From JAPKEZ01 sp047638975 (GTDB taxonomy: Bacteria > Planctomycetota > UBA1135), in contig JBLINB010000004.1 in the NCBI GenBank assembly GCA_047638975.1, forward strand, positions 1 through 64,000: a DNA stretch of 64,000 nucleotides. Direction: 5' to 3'. The notes under the pieces are model-generated. The model was not told the DNA's origin. It did not search any database and saw only the letters and a list, made by a program, of their open reading frames with translations. This document shows, one piece after another, positions 1 to 9,550 of this stretch. The position numbers were made by a program, and so were the translations under genes. Each line of letters starts with the position of its first letter. The first letter of the stretch is position 1.

Positions 1-1183
1 CGCCTTCGACTTCGCGAAACAAAAACGTATTGCGCACCGACAAAAAGTTTTGGGTGCCAAGCGTCTCATCAAGCATTGCTATAGGACGTGAATCGCTAGT
101 AGCGAGTGGACTTTGAAAAAGGCTCGACGCTTCACCTACGCTACCTGCTGACAAGAAAGTAGAACCGACGGATCCGGCAACGCGTGTCGACCAATTCGCT
201 TCGGACAATGCCTGGCGTAGTCCATTCACGATACGCCCGAACACCATGCGCTCGTCGCGAAAACGCACTTCGGTTTTTTGTGGATGCACATTCACGTCAA
301 TGCTAGCTGGCGACATGCTCAGCGCCATAAATAGCGTTGGATAGTAACCATGCGGCACAAACTCTTTAACGCCTTCACGCACTGCGCGCAGCAAGCGTGC
401 ATCGCGCACCCAACGGCCGTTGAGAAACAGGTGCACATTGCGTGCATCGCGGCGTGCTGACTCGGGAGGACCGATACGCGCACTTAACTGGATATGCTCG
501 GAAGGTAGTTCGATACCGACCATGTTTGCGCTAAGGTTCTTGCCGTATACCGCACTACAGCGCGCCGCGAGGTCGTCACTAGCTTCGACATTAAACGCTA
601 ATTTACCTTCATGCTGCACGCTAAAGCCGATGCCTAAGTGCACCAACGACAGGCGCTCTACCCAAGCCAGAGCATGATTGAATTCGGTTGATGCGCGTTT
701 CAAAAACTTGCGGCGCGCTGGCAACTCGGAGAACAAATCGCTGACCACGATGCGCGTGCCACGTGCACCAGCAGCGTCTTGTACTTCTGATTGCACACCA
801 AAATCTACTTCTACACTTGCGGCACATGCAGCATCGCGCGTCCAGGAAGTTAGCGTAAGGTTCGACACTGAAGCGATCGAAGCCAAGGCCTCGCCGCGGA
901 ACCCCAAAGAAGCAATCGCTTGCAAGTCGGCAGCATCGCTTAATTTAGAAGTTGCGTGCGAAGAGAGCGCTAGAACTAATTCATCGCTAGAAATACCACT
1001 ACCGTCGTCGCGCACTTCGATGCGCCGTATGCCACCTTCTTCAAGTAGCACTTCGATTTTAGTTGCCCCAGCATCAATCGAATTTTCGACCAATTCTTTA
1101 ACCACAGAAGCCGGACGTTCGACTACTTCGCCTGCAGCAATTTGATCCACGACTAGACGTGATAATTGACGGATACTACCCAT
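1..1183 (-). CDS. mutL: DNA mismatch repair protein MutL (3' end outside window)
   Basis: This gene encodes the GHKL-ATPase matchmaker of mismatch repair, which couples MutS recognition to downstream strand processing. The 394 visible residues contain the N-terminal ATPase in order: ELVENSIDAGAT at about 30-41 with the ExxEN catalytic/Mg pair (E30, N34), DDGSGI at 59-64, and GFRGEAL at 94-100. The transducer domain follows, including the NVHPQKTEVRF lysine loop. The C-terminal dimerisation domain runs off the left edge, so an endonuclease motif cannot be checked. The ATG overlaps the stop of the upstream holA by eight bases, which implies translational coupling. It is the last visible gene of the ubiE-led operon. 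Identity is secure from motifs. Confidence 0.96.
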   Translation of the reverse strand, partial: MGSIRQLSRLVVDQIAAGEVVERPASVVKELVENSIDAGATKIEVLLEEGGIRRIEVRDDGSGISSDELVLALSSHATSKLSDAADLQAIASLGFRGEALASIASVSNLTLTSWTRDAACAASVEVDFGVQSEVQDAAGARGTRIVVSDLFSELPARRKFLKRASTEFNHALAWVERLSLVHLGIGFSVQHEGKLAFNVEASDDLAARCSAVYGKNLSANMVGIELPSEHIQLSARIGPPESARRDARNVHLFLNGRWVRDARLLRAVREGVKEFVPHGYYPTLFMALSMSPASIDVNVHPQKTEVRFRDERMVFGRIVNGLRQALSEANWSTRVAGSVGSTFLSAGSVGEASSLFQSPLATSDSRPIAMLDETLGTQNFLSVRNTFLFREVEG

Positions 1184-2312
1184 TTTTTCTTTTCAAAACT
1201 TTAAACACAAACAGTTCGAGGACATTGGTGGTATCGCGCCATCCTTCAATTTTTAAATGCGTCTCGGCATCTAGAGCCGCCGCGTTGATGCGTGAAATAT
1301 GTACCGCATCACATACCATCAGTCGCTTTTGCATTTTCGAGATCACAGGCTTACTAGGACGACTACCGCCCGCCTTTATCGCTTGCTCAAGATTCGGAGT
1401 ATGCGCCATAAAATCGATGATAGCTGCCGTCTTCTTAACTTCGCCATTTACAGCCGACATTAATAAAGCGAAAGCGTCGCGCATAGAGACGCGCTTGCCA
1501 CCCCATGAGCGCAAGCCTTGGCGCGACATCTTGGTCAACAAACGTAAAGCGCTAACCGAGTCGCCGCTTAATACGGCATCAGAGAAATCAAACGCCGAGC
1601 CCTCGGCCGAATGCGATGCCACTTCACGCACATCTTCTTCGCTAACACTGCTGAGACCTAACAACGAAAAGTGATTTATCGCTTGCAACAAATCAGCTGG
1701 ACGTGATCCGGCTAATGCGACTAAGCTGCCTGCCGCACCGCGCTGCATATTCATCTTTTGCAAACGCGCTTCGTCCGCTACAAATTGTGCTGCCTCTGAC
1801 GCATCCGGCTCAGGACGCCATGGTGGAGGGTCACTGTACAAAGCACGGAAGCGCAGTTTCTTGGCGGCCTTAATACGCGTCGCCGTAAGTAGTTTTACAC
1901 CTTTAGAAGCCGAGTCGCCAGTATGCACCAACATAAACTCGGGGCCGGCGCCACTGCTAGCGACTTCCAGTAAACGCTCGGCAAGACGCGGATACTTAGT
2001 AATCGCCTTAGCCGCCCGCGTAAAAACCAATGCCTGGCGCGTAGAAAAAAGCGAAGGCGAATTCAAAAAACCGTCAAGAGTACCGGCGTCAAAATCTGGA
2101 GATCCACCGTCGATATCCAAAAAATCTATATCCGATTGAGTGGCAACATACGCACGCGTGGCCGCAGCTACTTGCTCGCCAAACCACGCCTCTTCGTCAC
2201 CCTTCGGCGGCAAAATCAGCAACAATCTCGGCAATTCTCCGGCAGCGGCATGCGCACACCACTGGCGATATTCAGTACCAGGGTCGAGTTGCTTAGGGCG
2301 AGCTGCTGCCAT
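1176..2312 (-). CDS. holA: DNA polymerase III delta subunit (clamp loader)
   Basis: I read this as the delta subunit that opens the sliding clamp within the clamp loader. It has about 378 residues from the ATG at 2312, close to the family's usual 330-350 plus some. The N-terminal half has the HolA pattern of a short hydrophobic strand, then an acidic segment (FLDIDGGSPDF), then an LFSTRQALVF strand corresponding to the family's 'slFgerRlvvv' region. No intact Walker A is present, as expected for delta. The frame stays open upstream to a TTG at 2351 that overlaps ubiA; the ATG is preferred because it leaves a 22-base spacer and begins a normal N terminus. Assignment is by overall pattern rather than a diagnostic motif. 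Confidence 0.75.
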   Translation of the reverse strand: MAAARPKQLDPGTEYRQWCAHAAAGELPRLLLILPPKGDEEAWFGEQVAAATRAYVATQSDIDFLDIDGGSPDFDAGTLDGFLNSPSLFSTRQALVFTRAAKAITKYPRLAERLLEVASSGAGPEFMLVHTGDSASKGVKLLTATRIKAAKKLRFRALYSDPPPWRPEPDASEAAQFVADEARLQKMNMQRGAAGSLVALAGSRPADLLQAINHFSLLGLSSVSEEDVREVASHSAEGSAFDFSDAVLSGDSVSALRLLTKMSRQGLRSWGGKRVSMRDAFALLMSAVNGEVKKTAAIIDFMAHTPNLEQAIKAGGSRPSKPVISKMQKRLMVCDAVHISRINAAALDAETHLKIEGWRDTTNVLELFVFKVLKRKNG

Positions 2313-2334
2313 TGCTATAGAGTAAAATCGCCGC

Positions 2335-3192
2335 TTAACTAATGTCGGCAACTAAGCTAACAAAATACACCATCGGCACCCAAGCATTCACTTTAAAGAA
2401 GGCCATCGGGATTTTCTCTTCGCCATAATAGTGCACCAGGCCCAACTCGATGGCGAGCAAGATGGCGATGATCCCTTCGCCGAGATAGGTGTACAATCCT
2501 GTGCCGAGCTGCGTGTTGCTGTAATGCCACAGCAGCAGCGCCGAGGCGAATAAGATCAAAGAGAGTAACTTAGTCGCGCCGATTCCGAACTTGGCTGGGA
2601 ACGAGAAGGTGCCTTGCTGCAAGTCATGGCCAATATCTTGAATCGCATAGAGCAAATCAAAGCCGGCCACCCATAGGCTAACACCGGCGCCGATTAACAG
2701 TGGCAGCTGCCATTCGCCGTCAAAAGATTTATTAACCGCCAACCATGCACCTGCGGGCGCCAGTCCGAGGGCCACGCCTAATCCGAGGTGGCATAAATAA
2801 GAAAAGTCTTTGAGATGTGAGTAGCCCAGCAACACCACCAAACACGGCAGCGATAGCCATCCACAAATGGGCGCTAGCAAAAAGGATACGCCGACAAAGG
2901 CAAGACTACACAGCAGCGTAAAGCGCACCGCATAGCGCACGCTGATTGCACCGCTTACCAACTCGCGATCGGCAGTGCGCTCGTTAGAAGCGTCGTGGTG
3001 GCGGTCACGCACACGGTTATAGGCCATGGCAGCTGAACGCGCACAGACTGCCGCTATCACCAACAGCAACAAGTCGTATAACGGTGGCACGCCCTCGGCG
3101 GCTATCCACGCCCCGGCAAGCGCAAATGGCAAGGCAAACACGCTATGCTCGAACTTAATCATACGCATCGTCTTCGCAAGCTGGCTAGTCAT
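2335..3192 (-). CDS. ubiA: UbiA-family polyprenyltransferase (menaquinone type)
   Basis: This is an integral-membrane aromatic prenyltransferase that attaches a polyprenyl chain to an aromatic acid in quinone synthesis. Both Asp-rich diphosphate-binding motifs are visible: NxxxDxxxD at N59-D67 (NRVRDRHHD) and DxxYAxQDxxxD at D179-D190 (DLLYAIQDIGHD). About eight hydrophobic segments cover the protein. Its length (285 residues) is normal. The frame is open further upstream to 3267, but the ATG at 3192 overlaps the ubiX stop by eight bases (ATG..TAG) and starts just before the first conserved segment. Together with ubiX and ubiE this suggests the MqnP-like step of a futalosine or related menaquinone route. 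The exact substrate is inferred. Confidence 0.9.
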   Translation of the reverse strand: MTSQLAKTMRMIKFEHSVFALPFALAGAWIAAEGVPPLYDLLLLVIAAVCARSAAMAYNRVRDRHHDASNERTADRELVSGAISVRYAVRFTLLCSLAFVGVSFLLAPICGWLSLPCLVVLLGYSHLKDFSYLCHLGLGVALGLAPAGAWLAVNKSFDGEWQLPLLIGAGVSLWVAGFDLLYAIQDIGHDLQQGTFSFPAKFGIGATKLLSLILFASALLLWHYSNTQLGTGLYTYLGEGIIAILLAIELGLVHYYGEEKIPMAFFKVNAWVPMVYFVSLVADIS

Positions 3193-3805
3193 TAGTTGCG
3201 GACGGATTCCAGGGAGCCACGCTCGTTTGCGGCACACCACATACCGCCAAAATTTTGGCGCAAACATGATCGACTAATTCGGTAATGCTCTGCGGGCGGT
3301 GGTAAAAACCGGGGCTCGCAGGCAGAATTGTTGCTCCGGCCCATGCCAAACTTGACATGTGATCAAGGTGTGTGCGTGACAGTGGCGTCTCGCGCGGAAC
3401 GATGATTAATTTACGTTGTTCTTTAAGAGCAACTTGTGCGCAACGTTCTATCAGATTAGCTGCGCTGCCATTACTAATGCCCGACAAGGTAGATAAAGAG
3501 CACGGCAGTACGATGACCGCCTCGCCGATGGCAGAGCCCGAAGCCGGAGCTGCGCCAATATCATCATGCGCATGCACCGTGACTAAAGAGTGCGATTTAG
3601 GGTCGTCGAGCAACACTGACAAATCGCCGTCAAAGTTAATATCACATTCTTCGCGCAACACCCGCAGTGCTGCTCGAGAGTAGATCAAATCAACTTGTAC
3701 ATTGGCTGCCGTGAGCATGCGTAAACAGCGCAAGGCATAAATAGCACCACTTGCTCCGCTAACGGCAAGAACAATGCGACGGTGTGGTGGTGTTGAGTCA
3801 TTCAT
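3185..3805 (-). CDS. ubiX: Flavin prenyltransferase UbiX
   Basis: UbiX prenylates FMN to make the cofactor of UbiD-type decarboxylases. The 206-residue protein has the N-terminal flavodoxin-like loop VSGASGAIYA (about 14-23), the PCSLSTLSGISNG segment matching the family's P-x-S-x-x-T-x-x-x-I-x-x-G motif, and the VPRETPLS loop with the conserved Arg and Glu. The ATG at 3805 overlaps the stop of the upstream CPBP gene in a TAATG junction. Placement between ubiE and ubiA fits quinone synthesis. No ubiD lies in the window. Confidence is high. Confidence 0.95.
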   Translation of the reverse strand: MNDSTPPHRRIVLAVSGASGAIYALRCLRMLTAANVQVDLIYSRAALRVLREECDINFDGDLSVLLDDPKSHSLVTVHAHDDIGAAPASGSAIGEAVIVLPCSLSTLSGISNGSAANLIERCAQVALKEQRKLIIVPRETPLSRTHLDHMSSLAWAGATILPASPGFYHRPQSITELVDHVCAKILAVCGVPQTSVAPWNPSATND

Positions 3806-4524
3806 TAGTTAAATTTCAGCAATAATATAGCATCATAGGCGGCATGGGCATATGCACAAACGGCCAAACCGCGAAACCAATAGAGTAAACCAAAAACGAT
3901 ACCAGCCAAACTCCGGTAAATCAGTGGTCCGGCCTCTAAAGCGCTTTGATCGCCTGTTGCGCCGTGAGCCACGGCAAACAAAATGGACGAGATAAATAGC
4001 GCTATCACAAAACCCGCTTTGCGAGACACGTCATCACTAAAAAAGTTAATAAAAAGACCGCGCAGGATCATTGCGAGTCCGCCGAGAAGGATTACGCGGA
4101 ATAAAAGTTCTTCGTACAAACCCGCGCCAGCTGCGATAGCGAATTTTGCATGCACACTAGCGGCACTCAGCGAACCGAGACTAAGTGGCAAGAGCTCGTT
4201 AGGGATTATATTTTTAAGCCAACTTAGTAATGGACCTAAAATTACCGCCCAGAATAAAGCTTCGGTAAAAATCAATACCGCGCCACCACGCCACGCCAGT
4301 TCTAACTGTCGAATGCGCCCGATGGCCCAAAATATTGAGACACATAAGGCCGCAACCAGAGCCCACAAAGCATAAGGTTGCCATTGCTCCAAATAGTATT
4401 CGACCATCGACACCGCCTCAAGCGGAGCCGCGTTGTGCCCACTGAGATGTAACAATGCCAACGGCAGTAGCATCAAAAAACTAATCGCTGGATCGCGACG
4501 GTAGGGTTCGAGGAGACTATTCAC
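3805..4524 (-). CDS. CPBP-family intramembrane metalloprotease
   Basis: This is a polytopic membrane protein of the CAAX/Abi (CPBP) family. The core motifs are present in order: EExxxR at E138-R143 (EELLFR), FxxxH ending at H187 (FAVAH), and a late HxxxD at H227-D231. They are carried on hydrophobic helices. It has 239 residues from a GTG start at 4524, which overlaps the ubiE stop by one base; an ATG lies internally near codon 18. Family members process prenylated or signal peptides or are immunity-like proteins, but the substrate cannot be read from sequence. The position inside a menaquinone operon may simply reflect co-transcription. Confidence 0.85.
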   Translation of the reverse strand: MNSLLEPYRRDPAISFLMLLPLALLHLSGHNAAPLEAVSMVEYYLEQWQPYALWALVAALCVSIFWAIGRIRQLELAWRGGAVLIFTEALFWAVILGPLLSWLKNIIPNELLPLSLGSLSAASVHAKFAIAAGAGLYEELLFRVILLGGLAMILRGLFINFFSDDVSRKAGFVIALFISSILFAVAHGATGDQSALEAGPLIYRSLAGIVFGLLYWFRGLAVCAYAHAAYDAILLLKFN

Positions 4525-5222
4525 TATTGTTTTTTTATAGCAACAAACAGGCGGGCTATGCCGCCACTCAATGCAGTATCACGATGCAATTGTAGTCCAT
4601 TAGATGTCAACAACTTAGAAAAAGCATTAGCCGTGTAGAAATTATCTACGCTTTGCGGCAGGTAAGTATAAGCTCCAGTGCGTCCAGCGCGTACGATGCT
4701 CGCGATTACCGGTAAGATTCGCAAGAAATACAATCTAAACAAGAAGCGCCATACACGATTTTTAATTGGGAAAAACTCTAGGACAACCAGTCGTCCGTTT
4801 GGTTTAAGTACGCGCTGGCATTCTTGAATCGCTAATGCGACATCTTCGACATTACGAATACCAAATGCGATGCTCACGATGTCAAAAGAGTGATCTGCAA
4901 ACGGTAAATACTGGGCATCAGCTTGCACCCAATCAACACTTACTTTTTTCTTTAAGGCCTTGGCCGGAGCTATAGCCAGCATCTCAAAAGTAAAATCTGC
5001 GCCGACGGTATCGCATCCACGGCGCGCGAATTCAATCGCCAAATCGCCGGTGCCACAACACAAATCTAAGACCTTGTCGTTAGCTTGGATATCACTCGCT
5101 TTAATAGCACACCGGCGCCACCAACGATCTATACCAAAGCTAAGAAAGCCGTTTAAGAAGTCGTAGCGCTCGGCAATCTCTCCGAACATAGATTGCACTT
5201 GCTTCCCAGGAGGAGCTGCCAT
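4524..5222 (-). CDS. ubiE: Demethylmenaquinone/ubiquinone C-methyltransferase
   Basis: This SAM-dependent methyltransferase methylates the quinone ring in the last step of menaquinone synthesis. SAM motif I is DLCCGTGD at 53-60. The family signatures FGEIAERYDFLN (about 13-24) and FGIRNVED (120-127) are intact. Length (232 residues) is typical. The ATG at 5222 has no obvious Shine-Dalgarno sequence. It heads the operon ubiE, CPBP, ubiX, ubiA, holA, mutL, whose junctions are one- or eight-base overlaps or short gaps. A menaquinone rather than ubiquinone role is inferred from lineage. Confidence 0.95.
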   Translation of the reverse strand: MAAPPGKQVQSMFGEIAERYDFLNGFLSFGIDRWWRRCAIKASDIQANDKVLDLCCGTGDLAIEFARRGCDTVGADFTFEMLAIAPAKALKKKVSVDWVQADAQYLPFADHSFDIVSIAFGIRNVEDVALAIQECQRVLKPNGRLVVLEFFPIKNRVWRFLFRLYFLRILPVIASIVRAGRTGAYTYLPQSVDNFYTANAFSKLLTSNGLQLHRDTALSGGIARLFVAIKKQ

Positions 5223-5270
5223 TCAATGAAAGATTATGATTGCCGAGCGCTACGCGAGTCTCGTTTGTTT

Positions 5271-8200
5271 TTACTGACGCCAGTAGTGAGCCAATACTGA
5301 CACACCTTCGGTACGGATAGGCGGTACAGCTACCGTGCCTGCTGTGATGTTTAGCACGTCAATGAAACCAGCCGATGAGGCAGCAAACAAGAAACGTGGG
5401 AGAGAAACTGCTGCGCCTGCTCTAGACAAAGCCTTCGAGCTGTGCGGGACCAAATTTGATCCGCCGAAAACAGAGTAACTGGTGGTTATAGCGCCAAAGT
5501 TATTTAAATCATCGACAGCCATGTCACGGATGGATGATGACGAGAATACATCTTTGTATTGCTTGATCATTAACCATTCTTTACCACGGCGGCTAGGGTC
5601 GGCAACTACACCTGGAGACAAACGGATATTAACCGCACCTGTTGGCGATGAGTCTAGCCAGATATCATCGATAAAAGCACCGGATGGTGGCGCGTATGCG
5701 ACAAACACTGAGTGCTTCGACGAACCAGGGTTGATTAAGATTGAACTTGGGTTTTCGAAACCACTGCGACCATCTAGTAGTGGCTCGCCAATAAATTCAT
5801 CAAAGCCAATGCCTTGCAAGCCGTCGGGACCTGATTCGAAAATCTTCATGTCGCCGTTTTGCAGTACAACGTATGCGTAGTAAAGGCCTGTGGTGTAGAC
5901 TGAAGAGCTACGGTCTGTAACAGCCAACAACTTTGGATTGTTTACACCAGCGATGATTTTGCGGACAGCAAGACCATTGCCTGAGATGATTGCCATTGAA
6001 TCTGAGCGGTCACAAATCACCAAGATGTCTTCACCCTGTCCTTGCCAAACTAACTGGGTTGGGCCTAAAGCACGGCGACCATTTTGATCGACTAAACTGA
6101 CTACCTTAATGTTCTCAAGGAAAGTCGGCGAGAAGGGATCTGTATCGATGAACGTAACAGTCGATGCACTATTATTGGATACTGCAAGGATGTTAAGGTC
6201 TGGAGAAATGGCGAGGTCGCGTGGACTCACTACAGGCAACTTTTTAATCGTCGTCATGCGGTTTGAGTTTAGGACCACAATCTCGGAATTAGTTTCGTCA
6301 AGTACAAACAGGAAGTGACCGATTTGCTGACGTAACACGAATGTTGGACAACCGGTTTGCGCTGGAGCTGGCCCCCAGAAGCCGCCATAGTTCACGGATT
6401 CTGTAAGCAATCCTGAAGGGGCGAGACCTGATACTGAATTACCAAAAGAGTTACCCGGACCTAGAAGACTTGCCAGACCCAGTTGAGTAGGCTCATCAGC
6501 CTGAATCAATGGTGAGTAGCAAGAAGGTGCCAATTGTAAACGCGGTGGGTTTGGGTGTGGAGCATTTGAAATGTTGTTACCACGTCCGCCTTGAGTGCTG
6601 AGTGGTATTGTTTGAAATGCCAGACTTGCACAATTATTTTGACCGCCAGCAATACATTCCCAGTTGTTGTAAGCCAAATCAAGTGGATGCCCTATCATGA
6701 TATCGGAAATAGACCCCAGGTTTGATGACGCCGTTAGAGCTGTACTTAAAGAAGTATCTTGCGTGAGTGTAAAGACACCACGTGAACCCGCTGCTAAGGA
6801 TGTAGTATCAGCAGTAAGCGGTGGGAAAAGACCCTGTAGCCCAAGGTTTGGGTTAAACGGGAACTTCGTTACGTCGCCGGATACTGGGTTGTTATCAGCA
6901 TCATAAGCTACGTTATATTGAGTATTAATATAATCGTGAGTCGGATCGCCTGTACCCTGGCCAAAGCCATCAAGGTCGAGTACTTTCATACCTTCGTTGG
7001 AAGCAATGATAATTGCACCAGGCATAACCGGCGCGTTAACCAAGCCCGGGCAATCAGAACCTACGACGAACGACACGACTTCTTTTTGGATAGAAGCACC
7101 CTCTTGATTACCGAACAAATCTTCAGCAGATTTATTCCAGTAAGTGATTGCTACAGTAGATTGTGCACCGAATGGATCTTGCCCAGGGAAAGGCACCACT
7201 GGTGAGACGATGTACGTAGTCAAGTTAAATGGACTGACAGGAGCAACGGTATACGCTAAAGGTATTGTCGTACCTGGCAAGTTTTGCCCAGGAGCTACTG
7301 GCGGATAAAATTCAACAGTAAACTCGCTCGACAATGATGGCGGGAATGCGCCAGGAATTGGGCCGACAGTATGCGGCTGACATGCTTCATTAAATGACCA
7401 GAGGATTTCTTCGTCGCAAGGTACATCAATATCAGCGTCTCGTGGGCTGGTAACGATGCGTCCGCCAGGGCCGTCTAGTAACGTTATAGGTGCACCGCCA
7501 TCGTCGCCGGCTACAGCAGAAGTAGCAATGCCGCCATTTTCTAGGTAAAAGCCACGTGTTGAACGAACACCACCTTCGACTTCGCCAAGCTCAGTACCTT
7601 TGATCACTACGCGGATTGTTTTGTTGGCTGGGAATGTATCGTAGGTTGTTAAATCATCATCGTTATCAGCAACAAACATAAATGTGCTTTTCGCGATGTA
7701 ATTACCGGCACTTGCAAAAGCGCCATTTGGGACGCCGCTAGCGGCATCGGAAGTACCAGGAAAACCAATACCCGGAGTAATATTTGTGCCGTTGCGACTA
7801 AAAGTCAATGCCTCTACTGCTGAAGAGCCACTACCCCTTACCCAACGCTCGCGAGCTGGCCCCGTACCGAAGTAAGTGTAGCCATTAATGAAAGCGCGAC
7901 CGGGAATAGGTGTACTCTGGCCAGTTGCTCTGTCGTAAGCAACTACCGTAATAGCACCTGTTAAACCATTGTTGGACAGGCCTGATGCCGTAGGGTCAAG
8001 AACCGAAGCTTCATCGATATCACCCGTAAAACTAACAACCACAAAATGGTTACCGCTAGCATTAGCTGGGTTGATAGCAGCTGTTGGCCATGCAACAGGT
8101 GGCAAAATTGGGTTCAAGTCAGTGGATGGATTATTGTATAAATCTTCCAGCTGACGTATTTCGATAAGCTGCGCTGTTGGACCACCTGTTATGGGATCTG

Positions 8201-8369
8201 CAACTGGAATTACATACGGCAGAAGTCGTCCGAAACCGTTGCTAACTTCAGTTAACGACATGACAGGAGCACCGCTGCTGCCGAGTACAGATTCATCCTT
8301 ACTAAGGCATGACGCAGCTGAGGCGACTACGACGACCGCCAAGGCTTTAGTGAGTTGACTTGAATTCAT
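5271..8369 (-). CDS. Large secreted or surface lipoprotein with Ig-like region and C-terminal beta-propeller
   Basis: I do not recognise a named family for the whole 1032-residue protein. The N terminus is a signal peptide ending in a weak lipobox (AASC, Cys at about 21). The first half is rich in Gly, Pro, Asn and Thr with beta-strand-like stretches resembling bacterial Ig-like modules; one includes a CDEEILWSFNEAC segment whose paired Cys could form a disulfide. From about residue 670 to 960 there are YVTN-like repeats (GHFLFVLDETNSEIVVLN, LAISPDLNILAVSNN) that indicate a propeller. An adhesive or scaffold surface role is inference. The gene is flanked by short gaps, so it appears monocistronic and is divergent from ruvB. 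Confidence 0.7.
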   Translation of the reverse strand: MNSSQLTKALAVVVVASAASCLSKDESVLGSSGAPVMSLTEVSNGFGRLLPYVIPVADPITGGPTAQLIEIRQLEDLYNNPSTDLNPILPPVAWPTAAINPANASGNHFVVVSFTGDIDEASVLDPTASGLSNNGLTGAITVVAYDRATGQSTPIPGRAFINGYTYFGTGPARERWVRGSGSSAVEALTFSRNGTNITPGIGFPGTSDAASGVPNGAFASAGNYIAKSTFMFVADNDDDLTTYDTFPANKTIRVVIKGTELGEVEGGVRSTRGFYLENGGIATSAVAGDDGGAPITLLDGPGGRIVTSPRDADIDVPCDEEILWSFNEACQPHTVGPIPGAFPPSLSSEFTVEFYPPVAPGQNLPGTTIPLAYTVAPVSPFNLTTYIVSPVVPFPGQDPFGAQSTVAITYWNKSAEDLFGNQEGASIQKEVVSFVVGSDCPGLVNAPVMPGAIIIASNEGMKVLDLDGFGQGTGDPTHDYINTQYNVAYDADNNPVSGDVTKFPFNPNLGLQGLFPPLTADTTSLAAGSRGVFTLTQDTSLSTALTASSNLGSISDIMIGHPLDLAYNNWECIAGGQNNCASLAFQTIPLSTQGGRGNNISNAPHPNPPRLQLAPSCYSPLIQADEPTQLGLASLLGPGNSFGNSVSGLAPSGLLTESVNYGGFWGPAPAQTGCPTFVLRQQIGHFLFVLDETNSEIVVLNSNRMTTIKKLPVVSPRDLAISPDLNILAVSNNSASTVTFIDTDPFSPTFLENIKVVSLVDQNGRRALGPTQLVWQGQGEDILVICDRSDSMAIISGNGLAVRKIIAGVNNPKLLAVTDRSSSVYTTGLYYAYVVLQNGDMKIFESGPDGLQGIGFDEFIGEPLLDGRSGFENPSSILINPGSSKHSVFVAYAPPSGAFIDDIWLDSSPTGAVNIRLSPGVVADPSRRGKEWLMIKQYKDVFSSSSIRDMAVDDLNNFGAITTSYSVFGGSNLVPHSSKALSRAGAAVSLPRFLFAASSAGFIDVLNITAGTVAVPPIRTEGVSVLAHYWRQ

Positions 8370-8524
8370 TATGTTAATTGTTTTGACTAAGGAGGGTTTA
8401 GCTACTTAGGGCAATTATCATGCCATGTTTTTATGCCCTTGACTAGTAATTTAAGCGACTAAACTGTTTTTTTTCGCACACTAGTGAGCGTTTTTGCACA
8501 CTGCCGCTAGAAATTGGCTCTCGG
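8370..8524. promoter_or_regulatory. Divergent intergenic region between the surface lipoprotein and ruvB
   Basis: These 155 bases must hold both divergent promoters. An imperfect palindrome is centred on CACTAGTG (8479-8486) with flanking CGC/GCG, followed by five T. The heptamer GCACACT occurs twice at 8476-8482 and 8496-8502, exactly 20 bases apart, which suits a regulator bound on one DNA face. On the minus strand GATAAT preceded by TG could be an extended -10 for the lipoprotein gene. On the plus strand a TTGACT lies near 8441 but lacks a convincing -10. Confidence 0.35.
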
Positions 8525-9550
8525 ATGAGTCAGACTCTAGGAATGGCAGAAGAATCATCCTTCACTCTCGGAGTTGCAGCATCCACAGAAAGTGAATACG
8601 AACGCACGCTCAGCCCGAAAGATTTTAGCGATTTTCTAGGGCAGAAAGAGCTTTTAGCCCCCTTAAAGCTCATGATTAAGGCATGCCAGCAGCGGGACGA
8701 GGTTCTTGAGCACCTATTATTTACCGGGCAGCCTGGTCTAGGGAAGACTTCTTTGGCACTTGCCCTTGGCAGCGAGATGAAACGCCCTTTAAAAATAATT
8801 TCAGGCCCAGCACTGAATCGCGCCAAAGATTTAGTGGGTATTTTGAGTCAGCTTGAATTTGGGACAATCCTTTTCATCGATGAAATCCATCGTATGAACA
8901 TCGAAATCGAAGAATATCTGTATGGAGCGATGGATCGCTTCCAGATTGAGTGGACTTTTGATAGTGGCGAGCACGCTCGTTTGCTCAAGCTTGATATCAA
9001 ACCTTTTACCCTAGTCGGCGCCACTACCCGCGAAGCTTTGCTGAGTGCGCCATTCCGTTCGCGTTTTGGACACCGCTTGGCGTTTAGTCCCTATGCACAC
9101 GATGCCATTTGCCAAATACTGCTGCGTTCCTCCAAGCTACTCAATATCGAGTTAGAAGATAACGCTGCACAAAGCTTGGCCAAATTTTCACGTGGCACAC
9201 CACGCATCGCAAATCGTTTATTGCGCCGCGCCCGCGATCTAGCTCAAGTTAATTTTGCTGGCGTCATCAATCAACAATGCTGCGATCAAACTTTGGAGAT
9301 GCTTGGCATCGACAGCAACGGGCTTGAAGACACCGACCGCAAAGTATTAGCAGCTCTGTATAACTCAGAAGACGGAAGGCCTTTAGGTTTAAAAAACTTA
9401 AGCGTCGCAGCTAACGAAGCAGAAGACACTTTAGCCGAAGTTATCGAACCGTGGTTAATTCGCCAAGGTTTCATGCAGCGTACTCCTCAAGGACGCCTAT
9501 TAACGACTGCCGGAAGAAATGCTTTAGGTGTGTCAGCTGCTGATGAATAA
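8525..9550 (+). CDS. ruvB: Holliday junction branch-migration helicase RuvB
   Basis: RuvB is the AAA+ motor that drives Holliday junction branch migration with RuvA. The sequence shows Walker A GQPGLGKT (68-75), Walker B LFIDEIHR (116-123), the GATTRE sensor and APFRSRFG arginine-finger region (about 165-182), sensor 2 GTPRIANR (224-231) and the C-terminal winged helix with IEPWLIRQGFMQRTPQGR near 293-312. Length is 341 residues. The Walker A has Gln where most RuvB proteins have Pro. ruvA and ruvC are not in the window. Its stop overlaps the following spoIID-like start by eight bases. Confidence 0.97.
   Translation: MSQTLGMAEESSFTLGVAASTESEYERTLSPKDFSDFLGQKELLAPLKLMIKACQQRDEVLEHLLFTGQPGLGKTSLALALGSEMKRPLKIISGPALNRAKDLVGILSQLEFGTILFIDEIHRMNIEIEEYLYGAMDRFQIEWTFDSGEHARLLKLDIKPFTLVGATTREALLSAPFRSRFGHRLAFSPYAHDAICQILLRSSKLLNIELEDNAAQSLAKFSRGTPRIANRLLRRARDLAQVNFAGVINQQCCDQTLEMLGIDSNGLEDTDRKVLAALYNSEDGRPLGLKNLSVAANEAEDTLAEVIEPWLIRQGFMQRTPQGRLLTTAGRNALGVSAADE

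Noticed and set aside
678..1674. Plus-strand open frames of 155 and 171 residues
   Set aside because: They are shadows of mutL and holA on the other strand, whose motifs are clear.
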